Below are positions 22,768-34,507 of a stretch of 64,000 bases of DNA, one piece after another; within the stretch, counting starts at the first letter, position 1, and each line of letters begins with the position of its first letter. This DNA is from Riptortus pedestris. Taxonomy: Eukaryota > Arthropoda > Insecta > Hemiptera > Alydidae. Both the position numbers and the translations under genes were made by a program. Below the pieces are notes generated by a model that was given only the letters and a program-made list of their open reading frames with translations, was not told where the DNA came from and made no database searches. The stretch spans positions 90,188,501-90,252,500 of the forward strand of contig CM032233.1 in the NCBI GenBank assembly GCA_019009955.1. The letters are read 5' to 3'.

Positions 22768-23236
22768 ACGAAGAAAAGGTAGTATTGTAACAGGAAAAAT
22801 TGTCGCTATTCTGATTTCAACGGTTTCATTGTTATGACCCTCCGTGAACCCGTTTTGACTAGTTTCGACGTGACATCTCTACCTATCTCACATAACTCAA
22901 AAACGGCTAGCATTTGAATGATAAAATTTCATATTTAGAATTTTTGTAATGTTTAGTTCTGCACTTCCTCTTTCAATCGAAATCAACCCTGGGGGGAGCG
23001 GGTTTGCGGGAGCCGAAAAGAAGAGACATTAAATTTCTCCGTAAGTATTAGAGAACAACAAATTTGTAAAGGGCCGTTTTTGTTTGTCATGAAAAGACTT
23101 TTAAATGATATTTTATGACATTTTTAATCTGATTCATTGGAATAGAAATACCGCACATTCAAATGAAATAATTTTAAATAACGAGTGTAATACATTGTTT
23201 TTACTGTATTTAATAGCAGTACAAGGAAGTCATAAA
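22768..23236 (+). mobile_element. Rep-B, nearest to full length and uninterrupted
   Basis: Starts with a worn GTACGAAGAAAAGGTAG (mirror of the far end). It runs through TGATTTCAACGGTTTCATTG, CCGTTTTGACTAGTTTCGACG, ACTCAAAAACGGCTAGC and a G-run with GTTTGCGGGAG, and ends at AGTACAAGGAAGTCAT. It supplies the empty-site reference for the HINE-A insertion at 1.0-1.7 kb. No coding capacity. Confidence 0.65.
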
Positions 23237-24489
23237 ATGTTTTCTTTCTTCAGTGTATGTTTAAGAAATATACACAGTTCCATTAATTTAACATTTTAAA
23301 CACTCTACCACCTTGAATTTTTCATGTAAACATAATCAGTTATTTTCGACGCTATTGAAAAAGGAACCAGACTATTGATTTATTGAGAGTTGTATCATAC
23401 AACTATTTTTCACGTATCGAATAAATTGTAAAATAATCAAAAAAAGTTATGACTACTTCCATGGAATTTGTTCAATATGAAATTGAAGGTGAAATGAGAT
23501 GACGCTACACAATATTAAAATAAAAACCCGGAGAAGCCAGCGAATTTCCCACATTATATATTTTTAATATTTTGAAAGTATTTATTTCCAATAGAAGCGT
23601 AAACTATAAGATTATTTCGATTATTTAATTTTATAATGTATTATTTAAAAAAAAAGTCATGCAGAATTTGTACAACGTGTGATGACGGAAGATGTGGGAA
23701 ACCAAACTCTTTAATTCTGGTATACATTATCATATTTCCTTCGATATGTTGACGTTATTGAAATAAATATTTACTATCATAACTAAATGGCTAAATAGCT
23801 TAAACAATACTAACTATAAACGTTGCTTGGTAATGCCATTATAACGAAAGACATGCGTTTAAACTCAGAATGGTTGATTGGTTAAAGTATGTTAGTTGTT
23901 TGTTACAGGTTACAGGGAGGGCCACGATCTCTTCCCCATACCTAGCTTTTTTAATATAAGTTAAATTATTTGTAGGTTGCCACTGTTATTTATTTCCACC
24001 AGGTATATAAATTATTAACGTATTTGAAGCGTTTAATGTTTTGAATAAATAATTGAAATAAAACAGTGTTGATAACCCTCAAGCAGGAGCTGAAGTTGTA
24101 GGGAGGCTAACACAGTTAATTGTCTTAACTTATTTTTTGGCGAAGTATTGGCATTATTGGAATTGCGTTCAACTCTCATTTACTATTACGTATGTAATGT
24201 TATGTATATAACTATGCTTAAACAATGTGTGCTCAGATTGGTTTTTGACAGGAAATATGTACATTACAGATGATATTTAATTATAATAAATGATATCCAT
24301 GATTATGATTTGAATTATTCAAGGCGAGTCAAGCAAAGGAGGGGAGATTGATTAGGAATTTATTAGCATTAATTCTTCAAAACTAAAATTTCTATTCTAC
24401 AAATCCCCTACAGCTACTTGGCTTACGGAAAAACAATACGCCCAGACGGGAAGTTTAATTGTGCATATTGAAGCCTTGATATAAAAAAA
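23237..24489. other. AT-rich DNA without recognised features
   Basis: No gene, RNA or shared repeat recognised. Confidence 0.4.
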
Positions 24490-25147
24490 GTCCGCCACGC
24501 AGGGGCTGCCTAAACTAAGCAGATTTCCCCTGTGAAGTTTTACAATAGAGAAATCTGCATACTGGTAACACAATACCACCGTGATTAGATAATGAGAAAT
24601 CTTTCAGTTAATTAAAATAAATTCCCAACTGAAACGGCTTCTGAATTGTAAGAATAATTTATATTTTAATAACTCAAATTTTAGTAGTCCAAGAACTAAA
24701 GGGGGGGGGGCGGATGAACAGAACGTATCTGCATAAATCTCACAAAGTAAAGAAGGTAAGGTAAGGTTAGAAACGACAGGTTAGAAGAAGCTTCCACCTG
24801 AGCCGAGAAATGACGAAGATGGCCGGCGTAATCCGAACTATACTCGACCACAGATTTGATAAAAATGCAAATATCTCTGTTAATATTCAAGATAGAGAAT
24901 AAATGTATATAAAAATATTTATAGTAAATTTAATTTGCAATAAGATTGGTTCTATACACTTTTTCAATCCAATGCATAATAACGGAGATATTTTGAATTT
25001 TCGAAAATCCCCCCCTCTAAACCTCCGCCCCTCCTTCTGGTCCGATTTCAGCCATTAACGAACTTGATCTGTCTTTTTACATAAAACGGTTAAATATCGA
25101 GTTTCGTAACGATCAAACAAAAATTGCGACCGCTAGAGCGTCAACAG

Positions 25148-25221
<74 letters not shown>

Positions 25222-25341
25222 GAACGGACCTCATTTTCGTCATCTCCTGGGTAGGATCGATGGACATTTGAAGAAATTTTTCGAAACTCGCGTCATGAGT
25301 ACGACCTCAATAGCTGATTTCCCTAAAGGGAAATCTGCTAA
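24490..25341 (+). mobile_element. HINE-A, long full-length copy (reference copy)
   Basis: An 852-bp copy with all parts in order. The left end GTCCGCCACGCAGGGGCTGC is followed by AAGCAGATTTCCC and an inverted GAAATCTGC 20 bases on. A subfamily insert (about 24,592-24,890, with CAACTGAAACGGCTTC and a G-run) is nearly identical to one at 45.0 kb. The ATATCTCTGTTAATATTC module, C-run and GACCGCTAGAGCG block follow. (TA)n lies at 25,151-25,216, then ATCGATGGACATTTGAAG, and the copy ends with the palindrome around CCCTAAAGGG and AAATCTGCTAA. Confidence 0.9.
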
Positions 25342-26164
25342 TACCATCATTATTTAGTCAACAATGATTTCCCGGGCATCGCTGGGTACGTTCTTTAGAG
25401 ATTAATATGTATCAGAAAGTCTGGAATATGGAAGTATTTAGATATTCTTATATCACTCCAGAATCGAAACTGCATTTATATTTGCGCTGGTCTTATTACA
25501 TGACTAAACTTGGGAAATTGGCTTATTATAAGCAAATTTATAAGAGAGCATGGAGTGAAAACTATTTTTATAATAATAAAGTAATTTAATTGTTGCTTCC
25601 CAATTGTTAAAAAATATATTTACATAGTTGTTATCCAATACCAGGAGAAACAAATTACGCCGGAGGTAAATTAATTAAAATAATTAGTTAATGATCGGGC
25701 CTTATAAATATACTAATGTTTATCATGTTTAATTAATTTATTAAAATTGTATATAGACAAAAGAAGCATTGAATTTGAAAATTGTGATGAAAATGTCCTT
25801 AGCCACTCTCATTGCTCCATATAAAATACGATAAGGTAACCTTCAGTCATATTTTAAATTAAAAAGAAGTTGATGTGCTTAATCTACCGTCATCACTTGA
25901 CGAGATATTCTTGACTCACGCAAGACTAAAAGTCAGAATATAATCATACTGGAGCAGAGATGTTGACCCAGAAAGTATATCTATGCATGCGAACGAAGGA
26001 CTATTTCAATTACATTAGGAATTCACTTGCTTGCAATGGTAAGTCATGATTAATTGTTCAATATAATCCAATAAAGATACGAATTATAATTTCATTATTG
26101 TGGCACATTATCCTTAATTCATAAAAGTGGCAAATTATTCTAAAAAAATGAATTAGAATTTCAT
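25342..26164. other. AT-rich DNA without recognised features
   Basis: No recognised gene or repeat. Confidence 0.4.
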
Positions 26165-26208
26165 ATATATATAGATGTGTAGATATTTTCGACCAGGTTA
26201 TATTTATA

Positions 26209-26601
26209 CAGGGTCCGGCATATTAATCTGACGATTTTGTAGTAATTGTTATTTTGGCACCTGACGATTTTTGAGGGATAGTAATTAAAGTGTGTTTCGT
26301 ACAATTAAAACATGTAATATATCAAATTGAAGATCAAATTTTGCAATTTACAGTGAATTACATAGTTTACTCACAAAGTTTTTTTATTTGAAGATTATGT
26401 CATCCAAATGTTTTCCGTTACTTCTCACACACTCACTTAACCTAATTCTAGATTTTTTTCAAATTGTAAAATTTGATCTTCAATTTGATATATTACATGT
26501 TTTAATTGTACGAAACACACTTTAATTATTATCCCTCAAAAATCGTCAGGTGCCAAAATAACAATTACTACAAAATCGTCAGATTAATTTGCCGGACCCT
26601 G
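26209..26601. mobile_element. Mariner-type palindromic MITE with TA target duplication
   Basis: 393 bp bounded by CAGGGTCCGGCA and its complement TGCCGGACCCTG, flanked by TA on both sides. The arms extend for about 140 bp, including ATTAATCTGACGATTTTG and CCTGACGATTTTTGAGGG and their complements. TA duplication and CAGGG ends fit Tc1/mariner non-autonomous elements. It interrupts the outer arm of Pal-P, so it is younger. Confidence 0.85.
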
Positions 26602-26728
26602 TATATGGTGTAGTCGTTTCTTGAGGTTTTGGTCAATGTTGGTGAAACAAAATTTTTAGTTAATATTTCGAAAATACTTATTTTTTTCTTCTTCAGGGCT
26701 GTAAAACAGGTGCTACTTTTTATATATA

Positions 26729-27719
26729 TCTATATATATAAAATTGTAACCTCTGTCTGTACATTGATTTTTTTCGCGAAATTTCACGATAACTTTTCGT
26801 TTCACATGTCATAGACACCATAACTACATTTTGTTTCTTTCGTGTCTGTTTGTTTGTTTGTTTATTTGTTTGTTTGTTTGTTACCTTTTCACGCATAAAC
26901 GGCTGAACCGAATTTTATGAAACTTGGTATGTATATTACTACTAGCCCAACTTAGACTTTAGGCTATATTAATATTCTCTAAGACGAACAGGAGTGGGGT
27001 TTATAAGGGAGGCCTGAAATTAAAAATAGCGATATTTCGTTTCCTATTGCTTTTTCAGCAAATATCCACATAACAAAAGTTGTTTATTTTGTTATTTAGA
27101 GAAACTTTTTCTTATATACACTATCATCTTATACCGAAGTATAAAGGCGTTATACGCTAAAAATTATAGCGGGAGACAACAATTTTATTTGGCACAAAAG
27201 ACTCCACCGAACTAAATAAAACACTCAGTATGTGTATTAGCACTAACGCCTTCCTTATAATAAGCCATACTAACATTTCTAGGGACGGCCAGGAGTGGGG
27301 GTTATAAGGGAGGCCTGAAATTAATAATAATGATTTCCTATTGGGGTTTCGGCAAATATGCACATAACAAAAGTTGTTTATTTTGTTATTTAGAGAAATT
27401 TGCTCAACACTTCTTTTCAATATGAACTACCAGGTACCTCACCTGAAAAAATTAATTCAAATGTATGTCAATATTTTCTCCTTAATAATTCAAATCTATG
27501 CATAATGCACAGGAGACAGGAAATATGACAATATGCAGGACAGTGAAGTTTTACATAAAAAAATAATTTTATTATTAGCAAATGCCAACAACGGGTATTA
27601 ACTCTAAACACTGGAACGGGTAAATGTCAAAATATTGTGCAAAGTAAAGCCTTGCCAAAAATATACCATCACCATTCAGCCTCAAATGAATTCCCGAGTG
27701 AAGCCGGGTATCTGAGCTA

Positions 27720-27720
<1 letters not shown>
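26729..27720 (+). mobile_element. Canonical non-autonomous Helitron, 992 bp
   Basis: Begins with TCTATATATATAAAATTG after an A and ends in a small hairpin (CCCG-AGTGAAGC-CGGG, 27,693-27,708), eight bases, then CTAG followed by T. The A|TC...CTAG|T arrangement and hairpin are the Helitron hallmarks. No target duplication is expected or seen. Two internal blocks, about 26,973-27,106 and 27,270-27,400, repeat each other (AGGAGTGGGG, TTATAAGGGAGGCCTGAAAT, CACATAACAAAAGTTGTTTA). No Rep/helicase coding, so it would need a partner element. Confidence 0.8.

Positions 27721-27779
<59 letters not shown>
27721..27779. repeat. (TA)n microsatellite
   Basis: About 59 bp of TA repeats immediately after the Helitron terminus and before the Pal-P core. 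The Helitron requires A|T targets, so a TA tract is a natural landing site. Confidence 0.9.
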
Positions 27780-27781
<2 letters not shown>

Positions 27782-28016
27782 CACATTGTTATTAAGCTAC
27801 AGTGTAACAGATGGTGTTTACGTTATTACTCTAGTCTTGGTAAGTAGAAATAACATAAACAGCATCTGTTACACTCTAGTTTAATAACGATGTGTAATAT
27901 ATATAAATTAGTACCTGTTTTACAGCCCTGAAGAAGAGAAAATAAATATTCTCAAAATATTGGCGTAAACTAAAAATGCTTTGTCAACATTGACCAAAAC
28001 CTCAATAAACAACAAT

Positions 28017-28067
<51 letters not shown>

Positions 28068-28135
28068 CATTAAGAAGAATTATATTTGCCAAATTTCTAA
28101 ATTACAAGCCCTGATAAACTCGTTTGATTTAACAA

Positions 28136-28721
28136 AAGACCACGCAAGGTGCTGCGTAAACTCAGCAGATAGCATAAGCGCAGAATAACACATTTGTTAT
28201 ATCATTTCACCAAATATTCTCTGTAGTGGTGAAAACGTGTGGGTTTACTGAGGCTGAAAACAAGAATGAACGAATAACTCGTTCGATATTTGTATGACGG
28301 GAAAATGTCTAGAACAACAATTGAAGATCACCAATAGTTTAACAAGTAAGTTCTACAACATTTTCCGAACTGACTCATATTAACGGAGATATATAGAATA
28401 TTTTAAATACACCTTCTCTCAACACCCCCCCCCTCCCATTTCGGGTAAGATTTCAGATATTCAGTGTTGAATGAAACGGTTAAATATCTAATATGGTATA
28501 CATCAAATAAACATTTGAAACTTAAAATATGAATTTATGGTGTCATCAGACAACGTATTTGCATGTATCTCACATAATAAAGATCCGTTGTAAATCAAAT
28601 TTCGTATTTAAACTCGCAATAAGATGTTTCCAGAAATACTGACTTATTGATATCATGCGGTGACTAAAAGGTGGGAGGGGTGGTTACTGATGGCTAAAAA
28701 TTAAAAAAATTGTGGGTAACT
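28136..28721 (+). mobile_element. Diverged HINE-A remnants
   Basis: CCACGCAAGGTGCTGCGTAAACTCAGCAGAT at 28,140 is an eroded left end, followed by a recognisable C-rich module near 28,425 and ATCTAATATGGTA near 28,480. A second fragment from about 28,545 has ACGTATTTGCATGTATCTC and GGTGGGAGGGG. Neither keeps a right palindrome. Confidence 0.5.
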
Positions 28722-28790
28722 TAAAGATAACTCGTCCCAATTAGCCGTAGTAGCATAAAGTGGACATTAATAAATAACATAACATGGGAG
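28722..28790 (+). mobile_element. SINE-S 3' fragment
   Basis: GATAACTCGTCCCAATTAGCC then GTAGCATAAAGTGGAC matches the 3' part of the SINE at 48.6 kb. The tRNA-like head is missing. Confidence 0.65.
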
Positions 28791-29112
28791 CACAGTAATG
28801 CAAATCCCACTTCTGATCTTATATTTGTGTCATTTTTGTTCCACTGCTATACTTAACTATTTATCGATATACGAAACAGATATCTTCAAAAGAAGTTAAT
28901 TCTGACATCTAGGATTAGAAATTAACATCCTAATAATTGAGGAAAATCGAAATAGCAACATAGAAATTGGAAACAATTTACTTCTAATCAAATTCAGCAA
29001 TGGCAAATAAAATACGATAAATTTGCAAGGAAAATATGACATAAAATGGGAAAGAACTTAACTAAGATATATGAAAAAGAAGACAAAAATTGAAAAGAAA
29101 AATAATACTGCA
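28791..29112. other. AT-rich DNA without recognised features
   Basis: No recognised gene or repeat. Confidence 0.4.
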
Positions 29113-29440
29113 CCCTGAGTACAACCTCAATAGCTAATTTCCCTAAAAGGAAATCTGCTAAAACGGCCTGTCTTAGACTGCTGATATTTCATATTTGGCA
29201 TCGTTGTAACGTCTAGGGGTGTTAAGGCGGTAATAAACAATTTGAGATTTTTCCGCACGGGATTAGAGATACAAACATTTGCATAGGATCGTTTGTACAA
29301 AAGACCTATAAATTCTGTGCTACGACACTTTTTAACCTGATGCATTGAAACCGAGATATCGGATATCGTATTCAAGTTAAATAATTCCAAATGAAATACA
29401 AAGAAATATTTTGTTTATTTAATTTAACAGCAACACAAGG
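29113..29440 (+). mobile_element. HINE-A right end joined to Rep-B
   Basis: A 48-bp HINE-A right end (GAGTACAACCTCAATAGC, then the palindrome around CCCTAAAAGG and AAATCTGCTAAA) runs straight into Rep-B at ACGGCCTGTCTTAG. Rep-B then continues to ACACAAGGAAGTCC near 29,440. The join is at the same Rep-B position as the insertion at 1.67 kb. Confidence 0.65.
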
Positions 29441-30534
29441 AAGTCCTATGGTTCCCACATAAGATTTTTTTAAATGTGTACAATATAAAACAAATAAATT
29501 CATTAGAACAAAGAAACTGGCTGCTTAATTAATTAATTAAGAACAACCTTTGCCCTTAAAAAGAACTTATTTGTCTTTCAAATGACATTAAAAACTTGAT
29601 ATTTAAAAAACACTTGAACTGTTTTAAACTAATGCTTTTTTTTTTTTAATTAATGCATTATTTTAGTATTATAACACCAATATTAACAGAACAATCTGCG
29701 ATATGTTATGCTTCGATGTAAAAATTTTAAATAATGAGTGCTCAACTTCGTATTTATATATAAAGTATAGGATTACTCCCTCGGTGGTCCGATTCCTTCA
29801 ATTCACTTCGGTTTATTAGATCGTTGTAATTTTATTTCACTTTTTTTTCGATACGACGAGTTTATACGTAACTATTATTGCTAAACACTATTTTTTATTG
29901 GTTTTTAGAGCGAAATAAATCGTTAGTAATAAATTTAATAATTTAATGGCTTTTAATTTGAGATAAAAGTTTATCTCCAGTAAGTTTTATGTGCCGGGAA
30001 TGGAACGGGAATTCTTGTATGGGTCGGTAACCGTGCCTGTAGCTCAAAAAAGCACTTCCAAGACGAGAAAAGTACTTTGTTTCATGGTTAAAAAGATTAA
30101 ACACTAAATTACACTATGAAATATATATATATCTTTGAGTTGATGACCATTTTGAGTTTACTAATTGTTGTATTATGTTCTAAAACTAACTGCACAAAAA
30201 AAAAAGTCTATACATTTCTTCTGAGGTGCCTAGAATTTAGTGAATATATTCCATTCTCATCATTCAAACCATATTAGTGTCTAGTATCTGACAACACCCT
30301 ATGATAAAACATGACTACCTCGAGATTTTGAAAACTACCAGAATTTTAAATAAAACCAGATTACCCTGTAATTATGTCGACAGGTATACAGTGAAGGAGA
30401 TACAATAGCGCTCTCCAGTACCTAATACAATTACTAATAATAACTATTACAACAATAAAACCAAATAATGGACTAGTGAGGCCGATAAAAAAATTTAACT
30501 TAAAAGTAATAGGATATATTTTAAATGAAACTGT
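29441..30534. other. AT-rich DNA without recognised features
   Basis: No recognised gene or shared repeat. Contains a T-run at about 29,635-29,648 and a short TA stretch near 30,122. Confidence 0.4.
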
Positions 30535-30840
30535 ATGACACCTCAAATTTTACCCCCTATAACCCCCCCCCGCCTTCCCACTTGCCTATTCTACCCGCTA
30601 ACGATTTTGATCTTTCTTTTGTGGATAAATTTTTAAATATGCAGTTTGGTTTGAATATCTCGGAATTTGTGACCACTAGAGAGTCAACAGAGATGTGTTT
30701 TTTTTAAAGATATCAAATTCTTAAATTAAAAATGATGTTGTTTTTGGCAATCATTTTCTATGATTCTCGAATATTTGAAGGCATTTTTTTATGAAATTGT
30801 GTCAAGTGAGCAACCTCAATAGGTCGTTTTATAAATAAAC
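30535..30840 (+). mobile_element. Diverged HINE-A right half
   Basis: CCCCCTATAACCCCCCCC, then GCTAACGATTTTGATC, GACCACTAGAGAGTCAACAGA and CGAATATTTGAAGG follow the HINE-A order, but the TA tract is absent and the end (GAGCAACCTCAATAGG) lacks the palindrome. Confidence 0.55.
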
Positions 30841-32569
30841 ATCATGAAGGTGCTGAATATATATATTCTAAAATACATAATAGTTTTATATTTCCATCGT
30901 TCCACGCTTAGTTATTCCATTATCTTCAAGGAAATCAGCTTGTATTTTTATCTAGTTATGCGACCCTGTTTCCCATGCCACTTATATAGAATCCTAGGAT
31001 AAGATTCTCGATAACCTACATGAAGTTAAATATTATTTGAAAACTCTTTTTGAGTATACTTTAAAAATAAAGAAAAATAGTATCAACAAATTATAACTAA
31101 TTTTATGAGTCTTGAAATTTATTTATTTTACACCTTGGCAGGTTACTTAAAGTAGGATTCTTTTCTACTTTTCTCAATTTTGAGATTATAATCGTGTGTT
31201 AAAAAAAAATTGTTACTCAATTTTATCGCAATTTTTTTTATTCCAGAAAATGTATTAAGAAATTGACCTTAAAATTCAAGTCAATAAAAAATCACATATT
31301 TTTATTAATAAGTTAAGTTTTGTTAAATTCTCAAAAGGCCTATTCGAGTTCAAGTTCTACTAAAATTTAATTTTGAGTTTGTTTAATAAAACGTCTTACT
31401 TTCAAACTATCTTTTCATTACTTAGCGAAGAACATTAAAAACGTTTTTCAAAATCTATTCACATATATAAGAGTCAAGAAACCCCCGGATGAGCCGCAAT
31501 TCTTATTTCTACTTTTAGACTCACCTACACTGACTCAACATTTTGGGTATGTTTAGTAACAGGGTCAAGAAAATATTGGGAATGATTAACTGTATAAAGC
31601 TGATATTTCATTTCTTAAAAGTTTTTAACACCAGCACATTCGTTTCATAATCCAGAAAACAAATTGATTGCCTAGTTTTATAGATCATTTTATGAAATCC
31701 AATAAGGTTTCAACAGTTCTATGAGGCACAGGATAAAGAAAGCATTCCTCTGTTTCCCTACAAACATCACCAACTACCCATTGTTGAAGTTATATTCTGC
31801 CAACGACTTGTTTTCTCCTGGAAAAACATGATTCATCTATTTCGACAGAAATAGACCACTAGTTCTAATAGGCTGTTGTAAAATATGATTTTCACACCGT
31901 TCGCTGAGATAGGTTTCCCAATCGGTTATAGTGTTACGCTTAGCCTTAACTCTTTCATATGAAACTTCGGATTAGTGTGCACTTTTGTATAGGAATATTT
32001 AAATATAAGTGCCTTACATAACAAAAATCGGTTTTCTCAACAAGATCCAACTAATAGGTCCTCTTTCTAAAAAAAACAATTCTTCAAATTACAACACAAC
32101 GGCATCTTCCATCCTCTTCAGCCAACTTCATTTTTACATATTCGTTCTGAATTTGAGACACCTGCAGCAGACAGAGGATAACAGAGAGACCTCAGAGCAG
32201 AGAAGCTGCTGATAGATTTTGTAGTCAATCTATGTTTCTTCCTTTTTAATTATCCGATGTTAACAGTTTAAGGTATTTAAGCAAGGCATAAAACGTTTCG
32301 TGGTACCTTCATATTATCGTTTTCTGAAAACTAGATGAGTAGGACAGGGTGTTTACTAAAGGCTGAAATCTGATATACACAAATAACTTTCGTTAATATT
32401 TGGAGTGAAAGAAGGGCCCAACAGAAATTGTGGAAAATAATATTGTGCGTTACGATGTAATATTTGACTTGTTGCTTAATGATAGAGATATTTGTTATTA
32501 TGCAGTATAGCCTTTTCTGAACCCTCTACACTTGAGTAGACAAAGAAATAGGTAGTCGCAATGAGAATT
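30841..32569. other. AT-rich DNA; faint HINE-A module near 32.35 kb
   Basis: No gene recognised. GGGTGTTTACTAAAGGCTGAAAT and the AATAACTTTCGTTAATATTT words at about 32,345-32,400 are a weak match to HINE-A modules. Confidence 0.35.
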
Positions 32570-33230
32570 GGTCATTACCTACATATGTTCAGGTAATAAA
32601 TCTTCTTCAATCTTTCCCACAGGGGTGTTCGTTCTACATTGGAAGTGAGATGAGCCCAAATGGCAGACAGCAGTCGCCAGGAACAGCCACTGAATACTGA
32701 TGGCAGAAATATGAATATGAAAGCTCATACTATATCGAACATTAGTACCGCATGTACACGCTAACTGCTTCCTCCTAAACCTCTTGACTAGACCTCTGCC
32801 ACGCTTAGACCATTCCGTACGACAGCTAAGATCCTCCAATTGCTCCAAGAGCACCAACCCTTACAACTTATTCCTGGGCTCCCTCTGGGGACTCATTTGT
32901 TGAAGTGCCCCAGACTAAAGAAATCTGCTTTTCTGAATAGCGTGGTTGAGAAGACTTGCCAAAACATATGTTAGTTCGGCAACCTTTGTCTGCTGGCTCT
33001 TTCACCACTCTATATATTTTTGAGGGGTCTTCTTTCTCAGAGCAGGAGGGCTTCCTGTTTTGCTTTATGGGAAACGAACTTACACTCCCACTATACAGAG
33101 TATTGGTCTGATAACCGTTCTGTATAGTTCGCCTTCCAGTTGGCTGCACGTTTGAAAACTCTTTGCTAAAAATGAAGGGATTGCTTGGTTTTATCTTATT
33201 TTGAGCCAAAGAAATTCGCTGGCCCAAAGT
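32570..33230 (-). pseudogene. Degenerate RTE-like retrotransposon C-terminal region
   Basis: On the minus strand, switching frames, one reads LYRTVIRPILC (the LYKTVIRP-type motif), then IQKSRFL and SGALQQMSPEG (a GH..RM-like region), and QLEDLSCRTEWSKRG (the ED..A.DR..W-like end). This order is that of the C-terminal end of RTE-like polymerases. Many stops and frameshifts. A host gene relic cannot be excluded. Confidence 0.4.
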
Positions 33231-33655
33231 GGCCCACCTTTACGATGCGGACAAGACCAAGTATATTAGAAGCTGTATATTTTCCATTGAAATAGGTAAT
33301 CCAGTCGAATTGGAGGAATTCGCGTTTTAAATCCTCAGATTCCTTCTCTGATGTTTCAAACTATTCCACGTCACCAGCCAATGCTGCGATACTTCAGAGT
33401 GAACCATGTACTGCAAGCGCGTATGTAACTGAAAATTAATAAAGCTTTTTCAGCGTTTAGGAATTTTTTTATTCAGTTAATGAAGGAGTGAGTTTGGTAT
33501 GATTAGTAAGAGGGTAGTGGTTAGGCTAGAGGTATGGATTGCTCGGGTCGAGGGCTTGCTTTAGAGTATAGATCGCCTGCGTCACGCCATATCCCCCATT
33601 CCCCTTCCCTACCAACCAAAACACTGATTTTATCTTTAAGTCATTTCCATTATTT
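33231..33655. other. Unassigned AT-rich DNA
   Basis: No recognised gene or repeat between the retrotransposon relic and the TC microsatellite. Confidence 0.35.
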
Positions 33656-33706
<51 letters not shown>

Positions 33707-33765
33707 CTCCTCTCTCTCTCACTCTCACTCTCCCTCTCTCTCCCTCACACTCTTAACTGTTTAGA
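33656..33765. repeat. (TC)n microsatellite
   Basis: About 105 bp of TC/CTC repeats with interruptions. It accounts for an apparent Ser-Leu-rich reading frame. Confidence 0.9.
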
Positions 33766-34456
33766 TAATTCCAATCAATCCATTCTTTACTCTCGCCCAT
33801 CTTACATTCTTCGCCTTAATGTACGACCTTATCTAACACATTCACTTTACTCTAAACCCCATATTTCTACTGAATGGAAGTTTCGCGCATTCAAAAAATG
33901 AAAGGAAATAAATCAGTAATCAAACCATTCAGCCATCCATTACGTGAAACTCGGGTTCTAAAAGGTTTTTGAAATTTGTAGATCAAAGTCCTGCGTGACG
34001 GATTGATTTTCCAGTTTGGCTCTTTTCCATGTGTATAACTGACCTACAACGACTGATGTTTGTAGGAGAATCATGGACGAGGCTTATGTTTCGGAGTATC
34101 GTAGAAAATCTTAAGGGTTGACTCATTTTATCTGATATAAAATTCTAGTGGGTTGAGTTATTGGGATGTTTAAAGGCGTACCAGCTAACAGTACTGGATA
34201 ATTTGCATAGCAGGGTAGAATTACATTCGTTTTTCATCACAGTTTTCCAGTTCACATCCAATGAGAAACGGAGTGGGCTTATTGATTCTCCTTTGCTTAG
34301 CTGTACCGTTTGGGATATACCTTCACGTGTCCAAATTTTGGCAATATTCTTCATAGAGATGCGCTCAGACCAAAGTCCTGCCCACTCTTCTAGGAGCATG
34401 CTCTAGGAGTTTTGCCCCAAAACAAAAGTCAAACTACTATGATAGAGTTGAAATGT

Positions 34457-34458
<2 letters not shown>
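33766..34458. other. Unassigned DNA
   Basis: Frames on both strands at about 34,145-34,406 overlap and lack known motifs. CCTGCGTGACGGA near 33,991 resembles a HINE-A left end on the minus strand but nothing else of the element follows. Confidence 0.35.

Positions 34459-34505
<47 letters not shown>
34459..34505. repeat. (TA)n microsatellite
   Basis: About 46 bp of TA immediately outside the left arm of the long inverted-repeat element. Confidence 0.85.

Positions 34506-34507
<2 letters not shown>

Larger units (their letters stand above)
26165..28023. mobile_element. Pal-P palindromic element broken by a MITE and a Helitron
   Basis: Pal-P is a long-inverted-repeat family (other copies at 40.3 and 54.8 kb). 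The outer left part (ATTTTCGACCAGGTT) is followed by a mariner-type MITE, then the left arm (26,604-26,715, TTTGGTCAATGTTGGTGAAAC to TTCAGGGCTGTAAAAC). A Helitron follows, then the core and right arm (27,780-28,023), with TTTTACAGCCCTGAAGAAG and CAACATTGACCAAAACC. The core is itself palindromic: TTGCACATTGTTATTAAG pairs with the segment ending AATAACGATGTGTAA. No coding capacity. Confidence 0.75.

Noticed and set aside
33985..34010. HINE-A left end on the minus strand (CCTGCGTGACGGA)
   Set aside because: Only thirteen bases match and neither the hairpin nor AGCAGATTTCCC follows; too short to claim.
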